64,000 bases of DNA from Hoeflea_A sp963921345 (GTDB lineage Bacteria > Pseudomonadota > Alphaproteobacteria > Rhizobiales > Rhizobiaceae): assembly GCA_963921345.3 (NCBI GenBank), contig OZ001228.1:744001-808000 (forward strand), in the 5' to 3' direction. The position numbers and the translations under genes are program-made. The notes below the pieces were generated by a model, which did not search any database, had not been told where the DNA came from, and saw only the letters and a program-made list of their open reading frames with translations. This document shows positions 7,845 through 16,466 of this stretch, in pieces (the first letter of the stretch is position 1; every line of letters begins with the position of its first letter).

Positions 7845-10121
7845 CTATCCAGCCAGTCGATGCTCCTCGTCGAAGTTTTGGGCGACCGGGCGACCGTCGG
7901 CCAGCTGGAACTCGCCGACCATGGCGGAGAGATTGCCGACGTCGTCGGCCAGCTGGTGGGTGACCGCATTGGTTTCTTCGACCATGGCAGCGTTCTGCTG
8001 AGTCATCTGGTCCATCTGCACGACGGCGGAGTTGACCTCCTGCACGCCGGAAAGCTGTTCCCTGGCAGCGGTGGCCACGGTGCCGATGCGCGCATTGATT
8101 TCGGTCACATGATGCGAGATTTCCTCCAGCGCCTGACCGGTCGCCTTGACCAGACCGACACCGCTGCCGATCTCTTCGCCGGATTTGGTGATCAGCTCCT
8201 TGATCTCGCTGGCGGCGCCGGCAGCGCGCTGCGCCAGTTCCCGCACTTCCTGGGCGACGACAGCGAAGCCCTTGCCGGCCTCGCCTGCCCGCGCCGCTTC
8301 CACTCCGGCGTTGAGCGCCAGCAGGTTGGTCTGGAAGGCGATCTCGTCGATCACGCCGATGATGTTGGAGATTTCCGAAGAGGCTTTCTCGATTCCCTCC
8401 ATGGCCGCCACCGCGTCGGCGACGACTGCGCTCGACCGGTCGGCGTCGTTCTTGGCGGTGTTGGCCATCTCGGCCGCCTCGGCGGCGCGCTCGGAGGCCT
8501 CTTTCACCGTCGAGGTGATTTCCTCGAGCGCCGCCGAGGTCTGCTCCAGCGATGCAGCCTGCTGCTCGGTGCGGCGCGACAGGTCATCTGCCGCCGCGCG
8601 CATTTCGTTGGCATTGCCGTCGATCGATCCGGCGGTGCCGCGGATGCGCGAGAGAGTAGAATTGAGTTTCTCGACCGACATGTTGAAGTCGACGCGCAGG
8701 CGGTCGAGGCTGTCCATGAACGGCTGGTCGAGGCGCACGGACAGGTCTCCCTCGGACAGGCGCGTCAGGCCGCCGGCCAGCGCGTCGACAGCGTCCTGCA
8801 TCTGGCGCGCTTCCTCGGCTTTCGCCGCCGAACGCTCCGCCGTTTCCCGTTCGGATGCGGTGCGGTTCTCCTCCGCTTCGCGTTCCAGCCGATCCTTTTC
8901 GATGGTGGCTTCTTTGAAGATCGCGACCGAACGCACCATGTCGCCGATCTCGTCCTTGCGGTCGGCGTTGTCGATGTCGAAATCGGTGCGGCCTTCGCTC
9001 AGGGCTTTCATGTTTCCGACCAGCGCCAGGATCGGCCTGGTGAGCGTGCGCGAGAACAGCAGAGCGCCGGCCAGCGCGGCGCCGAGAAGCAATAGCGAGA
9101 CGACCAGCACCAGATTGCGCATCGAGGTGATGGCCTCGCCGGCTTCGCGGTGGTCGACAAGGGCGGCGACCACCCAGTTCGAATTGAGAAAGTCGACTCG
9201 GGCAAAGGCGGCGTCGGCCTGCATATCGCGATAGCCGGCTACGTCTCCCGAAAGGACGTCGCGGCCCTTCAGATTGGTAAAGGCCCGGGGATCCACGGTG
9301 GCTGCGTTGATGTCATTCTCTTCCGACAAGGGGGAATCCGTGAGCAGCGTGCCGTCGGTCCGCAGAAGCACCGTTTCGCCGGTACGACCCAATCCCGTCC
9401 GATTGCTCATGATCTGCTCGATACGACCGGAGGGGAGGGCGACGACAAAGGCGCCCTTGACCTCGTCGCCGACCACCACCGATTTGCCGACGAAGGCGGT
9501 CAGCGGCCGTGTGCCGGGAGCGTAGGGGCTGTAGTCGACAAAAGCGAGACCCTGATCGGGAGCCATCGATACGGCGGTCTGGAAAGCATTCGCGAGCGGC
9601 GAGTTCTGCCATTGGCCGTCGCTCAGCGAGGCGGTGAAGTCGTCGCGCTTGAGCAGCGTGTAGACCACATTGCCGGCGGCGTTGACCAGGAAGATGTCCT
9701 CGAAGCCGTTTTCCCGGGCGATCTTCTCAAAGACCGGCCCATAGTTCTTCAGGTGGTTGAGATAGACGCCGGCGCCCGTCGTCTTGGCCCTTTCCCGCTT
9801 CTCCTCCTCGCTGGCATCCTCGCGAATGAGCGTGACGAAGTCTTGTCCCATGCCGTCCTTGACCATGGTGAGGCCGATGCCGAACAGGTTCAAAGCCGCG
9901 GCGACGTCATGGGTAACGGCGATCTCTTCGACATCCTTGCGGGCGCTGTCGAGATAGGTCTCGAGCTGGTTGCGCCGTCCGTCCGCGATCGCCGACAGCT
10001 TTTCCTGGTATTCCTGCTTCAATGCGTTGGAACTGATGAACAAACCGCCGGCACTGGAGGCGGCGATCGAGACAACGGTAAGGATTGCGGCCGCGAGCGG
10101 CAGTTTCCTGGAAATGAGCAT
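7845..10121 (-). CDS. Methyl-accepting chemotaxis protein with Cache-type sensor
   Basis: A 758-residue transmembrane chemoreceptor. The order is TM1 (about 8-30), a roughly 300-residue periplasmic domain of double-Cache type (GFEDIFLVNAAGNVVYTLLKRDDF, then GRTGETVLLRTDGTLLTDSP), TM2 (about 335-358), HAMP, a long coiled coil and the signalling hairpin with IDEIAFQTNLLALNAGVEAARAG around 590-640. The start at 10121 is chosen over the open-frame ATG at 10190 because TM1 follows at once and GGAAG precedes it. It should signal through CheW/CheA, which are not in this window. It has no C-terminal CheR-tether pentapeptide of the NWETF type. Confidence 0.95.
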   Translation of the reverse strand: MLISRKLPLAAAILTVVSIAASSAGGLFISSNALKQEYQEKLSAIADGRRNQLETYLDSARKDVEEIAVTHDVAAALNLFGIGLTMVKDGMGQDFVTLIREDASEEEKRERAKTTGAGVYLNHLKNYGPVFEKIARENGFEDIFLVNAAGNVVYTLLKRDDFTASLSDGQWQNSPLANAFQTAVSMAPDQGLAFVDYSPYAPGTRPLTAFVGKSVVVGDEVKGAFVVALPSGRIEQIMSNRTGLGRTGETVLLRTDGTLLTDSPLSEENDINAATVDPRAFTNLKGRDVLSGDVAGYRDMQADAAFARVDFLNSNWVVAALVDHREAGEAITSMRNLVLVVSLLLLGAALAGALLFSRTLTRPILALVGNMKALSEGRTDFDIDNADRKDEIGDMVRSVAIFKEATIEKDRLEREAEENRTASERETAERSAAKAEEARQMQDAVDALAGGLTRLSEGDLSVRLDQPFMDSLDRLRVDFNMSVEKLNSTLSRIRGTAGSIDGNANEMRAAADDLSRRTEQQAASLEQTSAALEEITSTVKEASERAAEAAEMANTAKNDADRSSAVVADAVAAMEGIEKASSEISNIIGVIDEIAFQTNLLALNAGVEAARAGEAGKGFAVVAQEVRELAQRAAGAASEIKELITKSGEEIGSGVGLVKATGQALEEISHHVTEINARIGTVATAAREQLSGVQEVNSAVVQMDQMTQQNAAMVEETNAVTHQLADDVGNLSAMVGEFQLADGRPVAQNFDEEHRLAG

Positions 10122-10476
10122 GGGGCGCTTCCGGTCGAGGAGAATAGGAGGGAAAACATGCCGCGTGGGCAGCCCGATCGGAAGCGTCATGCACGTTCGC
10201 GCCGATGGCGCGAATGACCGGATTGGTTGTGAAACCTAGGGATTAATTGCAAAAGATAGATTAACGGATTGATTGCGGGAGTTCGCATTTCTTTCCCGGT
10301 TAAGTTTCGCATCTCCAATCGCGGGTCCGTTGCAGTGGTCGAGCGGCGGCACGGCGGTGAGATCGAAGAGACATCCACGCCAGGCTTCTCGGAAAATATC
10401 GACGTCGGCCCGTGGTCTTCGGGCCGGCCTGTCCTACCTATACGTCCTCCAATTCAATCCGTTTCGGAGGACTGAC
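10122..10476. other. Divergent intergenic region, no gene seen
   Basis: This 355-bp region lies between the chemoreceptor and the SDR starts and must hold both promoters. It includes a relatively AT-rich part around 10220-10320. I see no credible reading frame and no clear inverted repeat. CGGAGG at 10465-10470 is the ribosome site of the SDR gene. Confidence 0.5.
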
Positions 10477-11175
10477 ATGACCCAACCACAGGCACTCATT
10501 GTCGGAGTCGGCGACGGCCTATCGGCTTCGCTGGCGCGGCTCCTTCACCGGGAGGGTTACCGGCTGGTGCTGGCCGCACGCAATGTCGACAAGATCGGCG
10601 CGCTTGCCGGCGATACCGGCGCGCAGGTGGTTGTCTGCGATGCGGCGCAGAGTGGCGACGTCAAGCGGCTGTTCGGGGCGATCGATGGCCGTCTCGACGT
10701 GGCGGTCTACAATCCGTCGGCTCGTCAGCGCGGTCCGCTGACGGAACTCGATCCCGAAGCGGTGCGTCACGCCGTCGAAGTGACGGCCTTCGGCGCGTTC
10801 CTGGTCGGTCAGGCGGCAGCGCAAAGGATGGAGGGTCAGGACGAGGCGGACGGATGCCGCGGCACGATCCTGTTCACCGGCGCGTCGGCCGGGGTCAAGG
10901 GATTTCCCCAGTCGGCACCCTTCGCCATGGGCAAGTTCGCGCAACGCGGCCTGGCCGAATCCATGGCCCGCGAACTGCACCCGAAGGGCATTCATGTCGC
11001 CTGGATCAACATCGACGGCGCCATCCGCAATCCCGGCCGCAGCGAGCCGGCCGACAGGCCCGACTCCATGCTCGACCCGGACGCCATCGCCGCCAACTAT
11101 CTCAACCTGATCCGCCAGGACCGCTCGACCTGGACCAATGAGCTGGCGGTGCGGCCGTGGGTGGAGCGGTTCTAG
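10477..11175 (+). CDS. Short-chain dehydrogenase/reductase family protein with Phe for catalytic Tyr
   Basis: A 232-residue Rossmann protein. The nucleotide-binding loop GVGDGLSASLARLL is near the N-terminus and the active-site strand is TGASAGVKGFPQSAPFAMGKFA. In classical SDRs the last motif reads YxxxK; here it reads F-A-M-G-K, so the catalytic tyrosine is phenylalanine while the lysine is kept. That makes ordinary alcohol/ketone chemistry doubtful. The start is fixed by CGGAGG six bases upstream. It is convergent with the flavoprotein gene, 9 bases between stops. Confidence 0.88.
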   Translation: MTQPQALIVGVGDGLSASLARLLHREGYRLVLAARNVDKIGALAGDTGAQVVVCDAAQSGDVKRLFGAIDGRLDVAVYNPSARQRGPLTELDPEAVRHAVEVTAFGAFLVGQAAAQRMEGQDEADGCRGTILFTGASAGVKGFPQSAPFAMGKFAQRGLAESMARELHPKGIHVAWINIDGAIRNPGRSEPADRPDSMLDPDAIAANYLNLIRQDRSTWTNELAVRPWVERF

Positions 11176-11184
11176 CCACCAAAT

Positions 11185-12564
11185 TCAAGTGAGCGGCTCC
11201 AGACTACCCAGCAGTGTCGGAACCAGTTCCGACACCGTCGGATGGATGTGCGTCGCCCTCTGGATGACCTTGTAGGACGCGTCGGCGTACATGACATCGG
11301 TCAGCAGATGGACGACTTCGTCGCCGCCGATGCCGAGAAAAGCGGCTCCGAGGATTTTTTCGCTGTCCGCATCGATCAGGACCTTCATGAAGCCCTGCGT
11401 TTCGCCTCGCTCCCGGGCCCGGCCGACTCGCGCCATCTTCATTTTGCCGACAAGCGCCTTGCGTCCGGACTGCCTGACCTGTGCCTCCGTCATGCCGATC
11501 CGGCCGAGCGGCGGATCGATGAACAAGCCATAGGTCGGGATGCGATCGGAAACCCGCCTCGGATCATTGTCGAACATATTCGCCGCAAGGATTTCAAAGT
11601 CGTTATAGGCCGTGTGGGTGAACGCGCCGCGGCCGTTGACGTCGCCCAGCGCCCAAATGCCGTCAACATTGGTTGCAAGCTGGTCGTCGACCACCACGTA
11701 GCCCCGGTCATCCGTTTCAACACCGGTCGCGTCCAAGCCCAGATCATCCGTGTTGGGTTGGCGACCCACCGCCAGCAGGACGTGTGAACCCACAATGTCC
11801 TCCGGACCAGGGTCGCAGCTTGCCGTGACCGCCACGCCGTCGCCATGTCTGTCCAATCCGATGCAGCTGGCGTTCAGGCGGATCTCGATGCCCTCGGCCT
11901 GAAGAATTTCCCGGACAGCTGCGGACACGTCGGCGTCCTCGCGGCCGATCAATCTGCCTCCCATCTCGACCACCGTCACCCGACTGCCGAAGCGCCGGTA
12001 CATCTGCGCGAATTCCAGCCCGATATAGCTGCCGCCGACGATGATCAGATGTTCGGGCAGAAAATCCACCTCCATCATTTCGGTGCTGGTCATGTAATCG
12101 ACCTCGTTGATACCCGGCATGTCCGGCACGACCGGCCGCCCGCCGACATTGATCACGATCCGGTCGGCCTCCAGGCGTTCGCCGTTCACGCGAACGGTCT
12201 TTTCGTCTTCCAATCGGGCGTGACCTTCATAGACGGTCAGATTGTCCATGCCGCGCAGCCAGTTGGTCACCCCGGTGCTGGATTGCTCGACGATCGCGTC
12301 CTTGCGTGCCTTGATCCGCCGCATATCGGCCCGGATCGATCCGTCGATCACCACGCCGAAGTCGGCACAGCGGCGCGCCATGTGGGCTGCCCGCGCGCTG
12401 GCCACCAGCGATTTGGTCGGTGTGCAGCCGACATTGACGCAGGTTCCGCCGAACAGCTTGCGCTCGATGATCGCTGTCTTCAGTCCCTGCGCAGTCATTC
12501 GCTGCGCCAGCGGGGGGCCGGCCTGACCGGTGCCGATGATGATCGCGTCGAACTTGATGGTCAT
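11185..12564 (-). CDS. FAD-dependent pyridine nucleotide-disulfide oxidoreductase (mercuric reductase/RclA-like)
   Basis: A 459-residue class I flavoprotein disulfide reductase. FAD site GTGQAGPPLA begins near residue 11, the redox-active disulfide lies in GGTCVNVGCTPTKS (about 39-52), an NAD(P) site IIVGGSYIGLEFAQ follows mid-protein, and the dimerisation domain ends with the active-site base in HIHPTVSE. There is no N-terminal heavy-metal domain. The family includes RclA, a reductase linked to hypochlorous acid and copper stress. It is the last gene of a minus-strand run that also holds a DUF417 (RclC-like) membrane protein, which supports an envelope or oxidant-stress role by analogy. Confidence 0.92.
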   Translation of the reverse strand: MTIKFDAIIIGTGQAGPPLAQRMTAQGLKTAIIERKLFGGTCVNVGCTPTKSLVASARAAHMARRCADFGVVIDGSIRADMRRIKARKDAIVEQSSTGVTNWLRGMDNLTVYEGHARLEDEKTVRVNGERLEADRIVINVGGRPVVPDMPGINEVDYMTSTEMMEVDFLPEHLIIVGGSYIGLEFAQMYRRFGSRVTVVEMGGRLIGREDADVSAAVREILQAEGIEIRLNASCIGLDRHGDGVAVTASCDPGPEDIVGSHVLLAVGRQPNTDDLGLDATGVETDDRGYVVVDDQLATNVDGIWALGDVNGRGAFTHTAYNDFEILAANMFDNDPRRVSDRIPTYGLFIDPPLGRIGMTEAQVRQSGRKALVGKMKMARVGRARERGETQGFMKVLIDADSEKILGAAFLGIGGDEVVHLLTDVMYADASYKVIQRATHIHPTVSELVPTLLGSLEPLT

Positions 12565-12708
12565 GTGTTCGTTTCCGTTCGATTGGAATCCTTGTCGGTC
12601 AAGGAAAATAGCACGTTTGAGGTGTTCTGTTCTTTCCTGGAAAGGAAGAACAGCCGCGCCGGACGAATCCGCCGCGGCTCTTTGCGGTCACGGCCCCGAG
12701 GAGGCGGA

Positions 12709-13719
12709 TCAGTTGGTCGTGGCGGTGTCGACCCTGGCCAGGAACGTCAGCATGTTTGCGGCGATCTCCTGGCCAAATTCCTCCAGGGCGAAGTGGCCGG
12801 TGTCGAGAAGGTGGAACTCCAGGTTTTTCAGATCGCGCTTGTAGGGGTGCGCGCCTTCGGCCGGGAAGATATGGTCGTTCTTGCCCCAAACCAGCAGCGC
12901 CGGCGGCTGGTGTTCGCGAAAGAGCGCCTGCCACTTGCTGTATTCGGGAACGTTCGTGCCGTAATCCAGAAACAGCTCAAGCTGGACTTCCTGATTGCCC
13001 GGTCTGTCGAGCAGATACTGGACGTGCCAGAAATTGTCGGGGCTGATGGCCTCCGGATTCTGCACACCGTGGGTGAATTGCCACTTGGTGGCGTCGAGCG
13101 ACAGGAAACCGCGCAGCTTGTCGCCGTTTTCCGCTGACGGATCGGCCCAATAGGCCTTGATCGGATCCCAGAACTCGCGAAGACCCTCCTCATAGGCATT
13201 GCCGTTCTGGATGATGAATGCGGTCACCCGCTCCGGATCGGCGGCGAACATGCGGTAGCCGACCGGCGCGCCGTAATCCATCAGATAGACGGCGTATCGG
13301 TCCACCCCCTTGGCGTCGATGAGATCAGTCATGAAGCGGGCAATGTTGGCGAAGCTGTAGTCGAAGCCCTCGGCCGCCGGCATGTCGGACGCACCAAAAC
13401 CGGGATAGTCCGGCGCCAGCACGTGGTAGTTTTGCGCCAGAACCGGAATGAGGTTGCGGAACATGTGGGAGGAGGTCGGAAAGCCGTGCAACAGCAGGAT
13501 GGTCGGGCGATCGGGATCACCGGCCTCCCGATAGGCGATCTTCACGCCATCGATCGTTTCGCTGCGGTACTGCACGTCCGGGAACTTGCCGGCGGCAGGC
13601 ATGTCGACAGCCGCGGAGTGCTGTGATGTGGCCAGCAGATACAATGCGGCGAATGCAAGGAGGGCGACGAATAATACCGTCCTGTGGACCGCGGTCATGT
13701 ATTTGTCGGTGCGTAGCAT
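12709..13719 (-). CDS. Exported alpha/beta-fold hydrolase (epoxide hydrolase/haloacetate dehalogenase-like)
   Basis: A 336-residue protein with an N-terminal hydrophobic signal (about 12-32), then an alpha/beta hydrolase domain. HGFPTSSHMFR is the HGxP oxyanion motif, YLMDYGAPVG carries the Asp nucleophile (D-Y-G in place of D-W-G), KNDHIFPAEG is the likely acid region, and the base lies in DTGHFALEEFG. The start 13719 has GGAG seven bases upstream; 13731 is possible but has none. Substrates of this branch range from epoxides to haloacids and esters. It lies 79 bases after the isochorismatase-like gene. Confidence 0.88.
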   Translation of the reverse strand: MLRTDKYMTAVHRTVLFVALLAFAALYLLATSQHSAAVDMPAAGKFPDVQYRSETIDGVKIAYREAGDPDRPTILLLHGFPTSSHMFRNLIPVLAQNYHVLAPDYPGFGASDMPAAEGFDYSFANIARFMTDLIDAKGVDRYAVYLMDYGAPVGYRMFAADPERVTAFIIQNGNAYEEGLREFWDPIKAYWADPSAENGDKLRGFLSLDATKWQFTHGVQNPEAISPDNFWHVQYLLDRPGNQEVQLELFLDYGTNVPEYSKWQALFREHQPPALLVWGKNDHIFPAEGAHPYKRDLKNLEFHLLDTGHFALEEFGQEIAANMLTFLARVDTATTN

Positions 13720-13810
13720 GGAAATCTCCATTGAGCGGATGGGGAGCGCCGCATCTTGCCGGCGCTCCTGTTGACGGGTTGGCGGTTCGGTCCTGAAGCG
13801 AAGAAGACGA

Positions 13811-14641
13811 TCAGGAGGCTGCCTGGATTTTCGCGACGGCGTCGCTGGTCCACCAGACGGTGCTGGCGACGAAGCGGAAATTGATCAGCGCGGCGAGATA
13901 GCCGTCGCCCTCCGGCACTTTTGCACCGGCCGTCGCATCGCGAACCACGGCGACTTCGAAGCCCTGTTCCAGCAGTTCGTACAGGTGTGCCTGCACGCAG
14001 AGGTTTGCGGACATTCCGGCCAGGATCACCTTGTCCACGCCGCGCTTGCGCAGCTGCAGGTTCAGGTCGTTCTGCTCCGGTCCATAGACCTTGTGGGGCG
14101 AGGTGATGATCGTCTCGCCGTCGTTGATGTACTTCTTGTATTGCGGCAGCCAGTCGGCGCCCGAACCCTCGAACCCGGTCGTGTCCAAAGCGCCGGGACG
14201 ATCGAACATCGAGATGTCGTGCATGACCTTTTCGAGAACGCCCTCGAATTTCCATTTGTGGTCCTGCGGGTAGTAGTAGTGCGGGGACACGAATACCGGC
14301 ATGCCGGCGGATTTGGCCGCAATGAACAGTTTTTCGATATTGTCGACGGTGTTCTGCTCGGTCACGCTTTCTCCGACAACACCCCAGGTGGCCCCGTCAG
14401 GGGACAGGAAATCGTTTTGAGGATCGGTGACGACCAGTGCGGTGTTGGACAGATCGATGTCGAACGGTCGCACGGGAAGCGCCGGATTGGCCGGGTCGGC
14501 ATAGAGATCGGTGTCGGCCGCAGCGCTTCCGGTTTCCGCGGCGATCGCGGCAGCGGCAGTCAGTGCCGCGGCGCCCGTCAGGATCCGGCGACGCCCGGAA
14601 TTGATGTCATGGTGTGAGCAGTTGCAGGAATGAGCAGTCAT
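13811..14641 (-). CDS. Isochorismatase-family cysteine hydrolase with Tat-type signal
   Basis: A 276-residue protein. A twin-arginine leader (GRRRILTGAAALTAAAAIA) suggests folded export. The catalytic Asp is in LVVTDPQNDFLSP, a Lys follows in SPHKVYGPEQND, and the nucleophile Cys is in AGMSANLCVQAHLYELL. The leader is preceded by a His/Cys-rich segment (HSCNCSHHD), unusual before a Tat signal and possibly metal-binding. The start is set by GGAG ahead of 14641. Its substrate is unknown; the family includes nicotinamidases and carbamoyl-ester hydrolases. Confidence 0.9.
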   Translation of the reverse strand: MTAHSCNCSHHDINSGRRRILTGAAALTAAAAIAAETGSAAADTDLYADPANPALPVRPFDIDLSNTALVVTDPQNDFLSPDGATWGVVGESVTEQNTVDNIEKLFIAAKSAGMPVFVSPHYYYPQDHKWKFEGVLEKVMHDISMFDRPGALDTTGFEGSGADWLPQYKKYINDGETIITSPHKVYGPEQNDLNLQLRKRGVDKVILAGMSANLCVQAHLYELLEQGFEVAVVRDATAGAKVPEGDGYLAALINFRFVASTVWWTSDAVAKIQAAS

Positions 14642-14733
14642 CTGATTGTCTCCGTGATGTTCCGATTGAACGGATCGATGTGGTTGCATGATCGCCGCGG
14701 GAGCGGACGGGCTCCTTCAGCCCGTCGGACCGA

Positions 14734-15231
14734 TCAGGCGATTTCCCGGTACGCGTCGCCGAGAAGCCAGAGTGCTGCTCCGAACAACGCGACGTCCTTG
14801 ACGAGGAACTGGCCCGGGACCACCGACAGTGCGGGAAAACCGCCGAGGCTCGGTTCCCAACCGGGTGCGGTGAAGAGAAACGATACGGTTATTGCGGTCG
14901 TGGCGAGGACAATCGCCGCGCCGGCGATTCCGGCTCGGGGCCACCGGGGCCTGGCAAAAAGCAGTACCGCAGCGGCGATTTCGATGACGCCGATGAGCGC
15001 GGCGGCCCCGTGCACGCCGAGGACCGGGTAGAGCCATGAGACAAACGGGCTTGAAGCCACCAGACCTTCGATCGCAGTCGCTTCGTAAGCCGTGAACTTC
15101 ATGGCGCCAATCCAGGCGAAGATCAGCGCGATACCGTAAAGCGTCACGTATTTGCCGGTGGTGAGCAGGCTTGCAGCCAATGCGGCCTGTGAGCGCGCGG
15201 CATCGCCGGGCATGATTTCTGATGTCGTCAT
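14734..15231 (-). CDS. DUF417 family inner membrane protein (RclC/YkgB-like)
   Basis: A 165-residue, four-helix membrane protein. The motif LIFAWIGAMKFTAYEATAIEGLVASSP in the first helix and following loop is typical of DUF417, and the C-terminal GQFLVKDVALFGAALWLLG also fits. E. coli RclC belongs here and is part of the reactive-chlorine response. It is followed at 92 bases by the Tat-exported hydrolase and preceded at 48 bases by the cytochrome P460 gene, consistent with one operon. Confidence 0.88.
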   Translation of the reverse strand: MTTSEIMPGDAARSQAALAASLLTTGKYVTLYGIALIFAWIGAMKFTAYEATAIEGLVASSPFVSWLYPVLGVHGAAALIGVIEIAAAVLLFARPRWPRAGIAGAAIVLATTAITVSFLFTAPGWEPSLGGFPALSVVPGQFLVKDVALFGAALWLLGDAYREIA

Positions 15232-15279
15232 GGTTTTTGATCCTTCATCGTTTGAAGTTGTGCTGATGCAGGTGCTGCG

Positions 15280-15876
15280 TCAGCGTGCCGGCGCCGCATC
15301 CCGCAGGACCGGGTAAAACTGAGTGAACACGAAGTCCGTGTCCGCGCTGGCTCCGTGGCAGGCGTTGCAGGCCTCAGCCGGAAACGCGGCGGCGGTCTCC
15401 GCATAGGGCGGTGCGTGATGGCCGAAGGAGAAATATGCCCAGCCACCGGGCATGTCGGGAAAGCGGGCGGAGTCCTTTACGGTGAGTTCAAGACCACCGA
15501 ACTCGCCCTGCTGATACCCGCGGCCGGAGACTTCCGTCGACGCGCCGACTTCGTCGTTGTCGTTCTCGCGCACACTCACCAGTTCCTTTACGATTTGCGT
15601 GCCTTCCGCCCATTTGCCGGTCTGCGCAAAGTGGGCAAACGCCGTCGGCTCGACGTAGACGTTGTGAAATTCCGGAAACGGCGCCTCTCCGCCGTTCAAC
15701 GCGTTCGGTGTCAGGGGCGCGCCGACGAAGACCCATTGCCGATAGCCTTTCGGAATCGCCGCTTCGTTGCTGTCGGTGAACGTTGCGCGCTGAACATCCG
15801 ATTGCGACTGGGCGATGGCTCCTACCGAGATGACCAGCGCTCCGGCCATCAATGCCGATATGGTTGTTTTCCTCAT
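15280..15876 (-). CDS. Cytochrome P460 family protein (c-type heme)
   Basis: A 198-residue periplasmic protein: signal peptide (about 1-22, ending AIAQS), P460-like beta domain with PKGYRQWVFVGAPLTPNALNGG, and a single heme-attachment motif CNACH near residue 170. Classical P460 enzymes oxidise hydroxylamine; many relatives without the characterised cross-link have no known activity. The start has a strong site, AAGGAGAGG. Its position beside RclA- and RclC-like genes suggests an electron-transfer or detoxification role. Confidence 0.9.
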   Translation of the reverse strand: MRKTTISALMAGALVISVGAIAQSQSDVQRATFTDSNEAAIPKGYRQWVFVGAPLTPNALNGGEAPFPEFHNVYVEPTAFAHFAQTGKWAEGTQIVKELVSVRENDNDEVGASTEVSGRGYQQGEFGGLELTVKDSARFPDMPGGWAYFSFGHHAPPYAETAAAFPAEACNACHGASADTDFVFTQFYPVLRDAAPAR

Positions 15877-15992
15877 CCGCCTCTCCTTTGTGTCGGTCTT
15901 GGGAGTGAAATTGAGTTGCTCTCCGAACCATCCCGCCGCGGCGCATCGATCGATCGCCTGGGATCTCGATGCCGCGGCCGGTATGACCCGTT

Positions 15993-16301
15993 TCAGGCGA
16001 CTGAAGACATTCCGTCCGTCGCTTCCGTGTTTTCCAGTGAAGAGAATGCTGCGGCCACCAGGTGCCATTCAGTGCGCAAAATGACATCCGGCGCATCCAG
16101 CTCGATCAGTTGCTCCAGACGCGACAGCCGCCTTGAGGCAAGAGCCCATTGCCGTTGCCGATCGGGACCTCGGATCGTCTCCGGCAAGGCGTATTGCTCC
16201 GGATCGGATGCAGTTTGATCGGTTTCAGGCGGGAACGAGAGACAGTGTCGTGCCGCCAGCCCAGTTGTGGTGGGAATTGCGCTTGATAGTACCGTATCCA
16301 T
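15993..16301 (-). CDS. 102-aa protein of unknown function with an RpoC-like segment
   Basis: A short gene with an excellent ribosome site: GGAGGAAGG ends just upstream of ATG 16301. I do not recognise the family. The segment RLSRLEQLIELDAPDVILRTE (about 60-80) resembles the conserved stretch of RNA polymerase beta-prime that reads RLKRLxELxAPDIIxRNE in alphaproteobacteria, but nothing around it matches. It lies 116 bases upstream of the P460 gene on the same strand and may lead that transcript. Confidence 0.65.
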   Translation of the reverse strand: MDTVLSSAIPTTTGLAARHCLSFPPETDQTASDPEQYALPETIRGPDRQRQWALASRRLSRLEQLIELDAPDVILRTEWHLVAAAFSSLENTEATDGMSSVA

Positions 16302-16466
16302 TTACCTTCCTCCCGCATCGGCCCTTGCGATACGAAAGATGGCAGTGGAGGAGACATTCCTCTTTCAATTTACGGCGTTTCAGATTCAGACGTTTGCCGG
16401 ACGCGGCCCATCCGCAACGATCGGTGTCCGCAACGCGAGCGAAATCGTTGCCTGCCGGGTAGGTTT

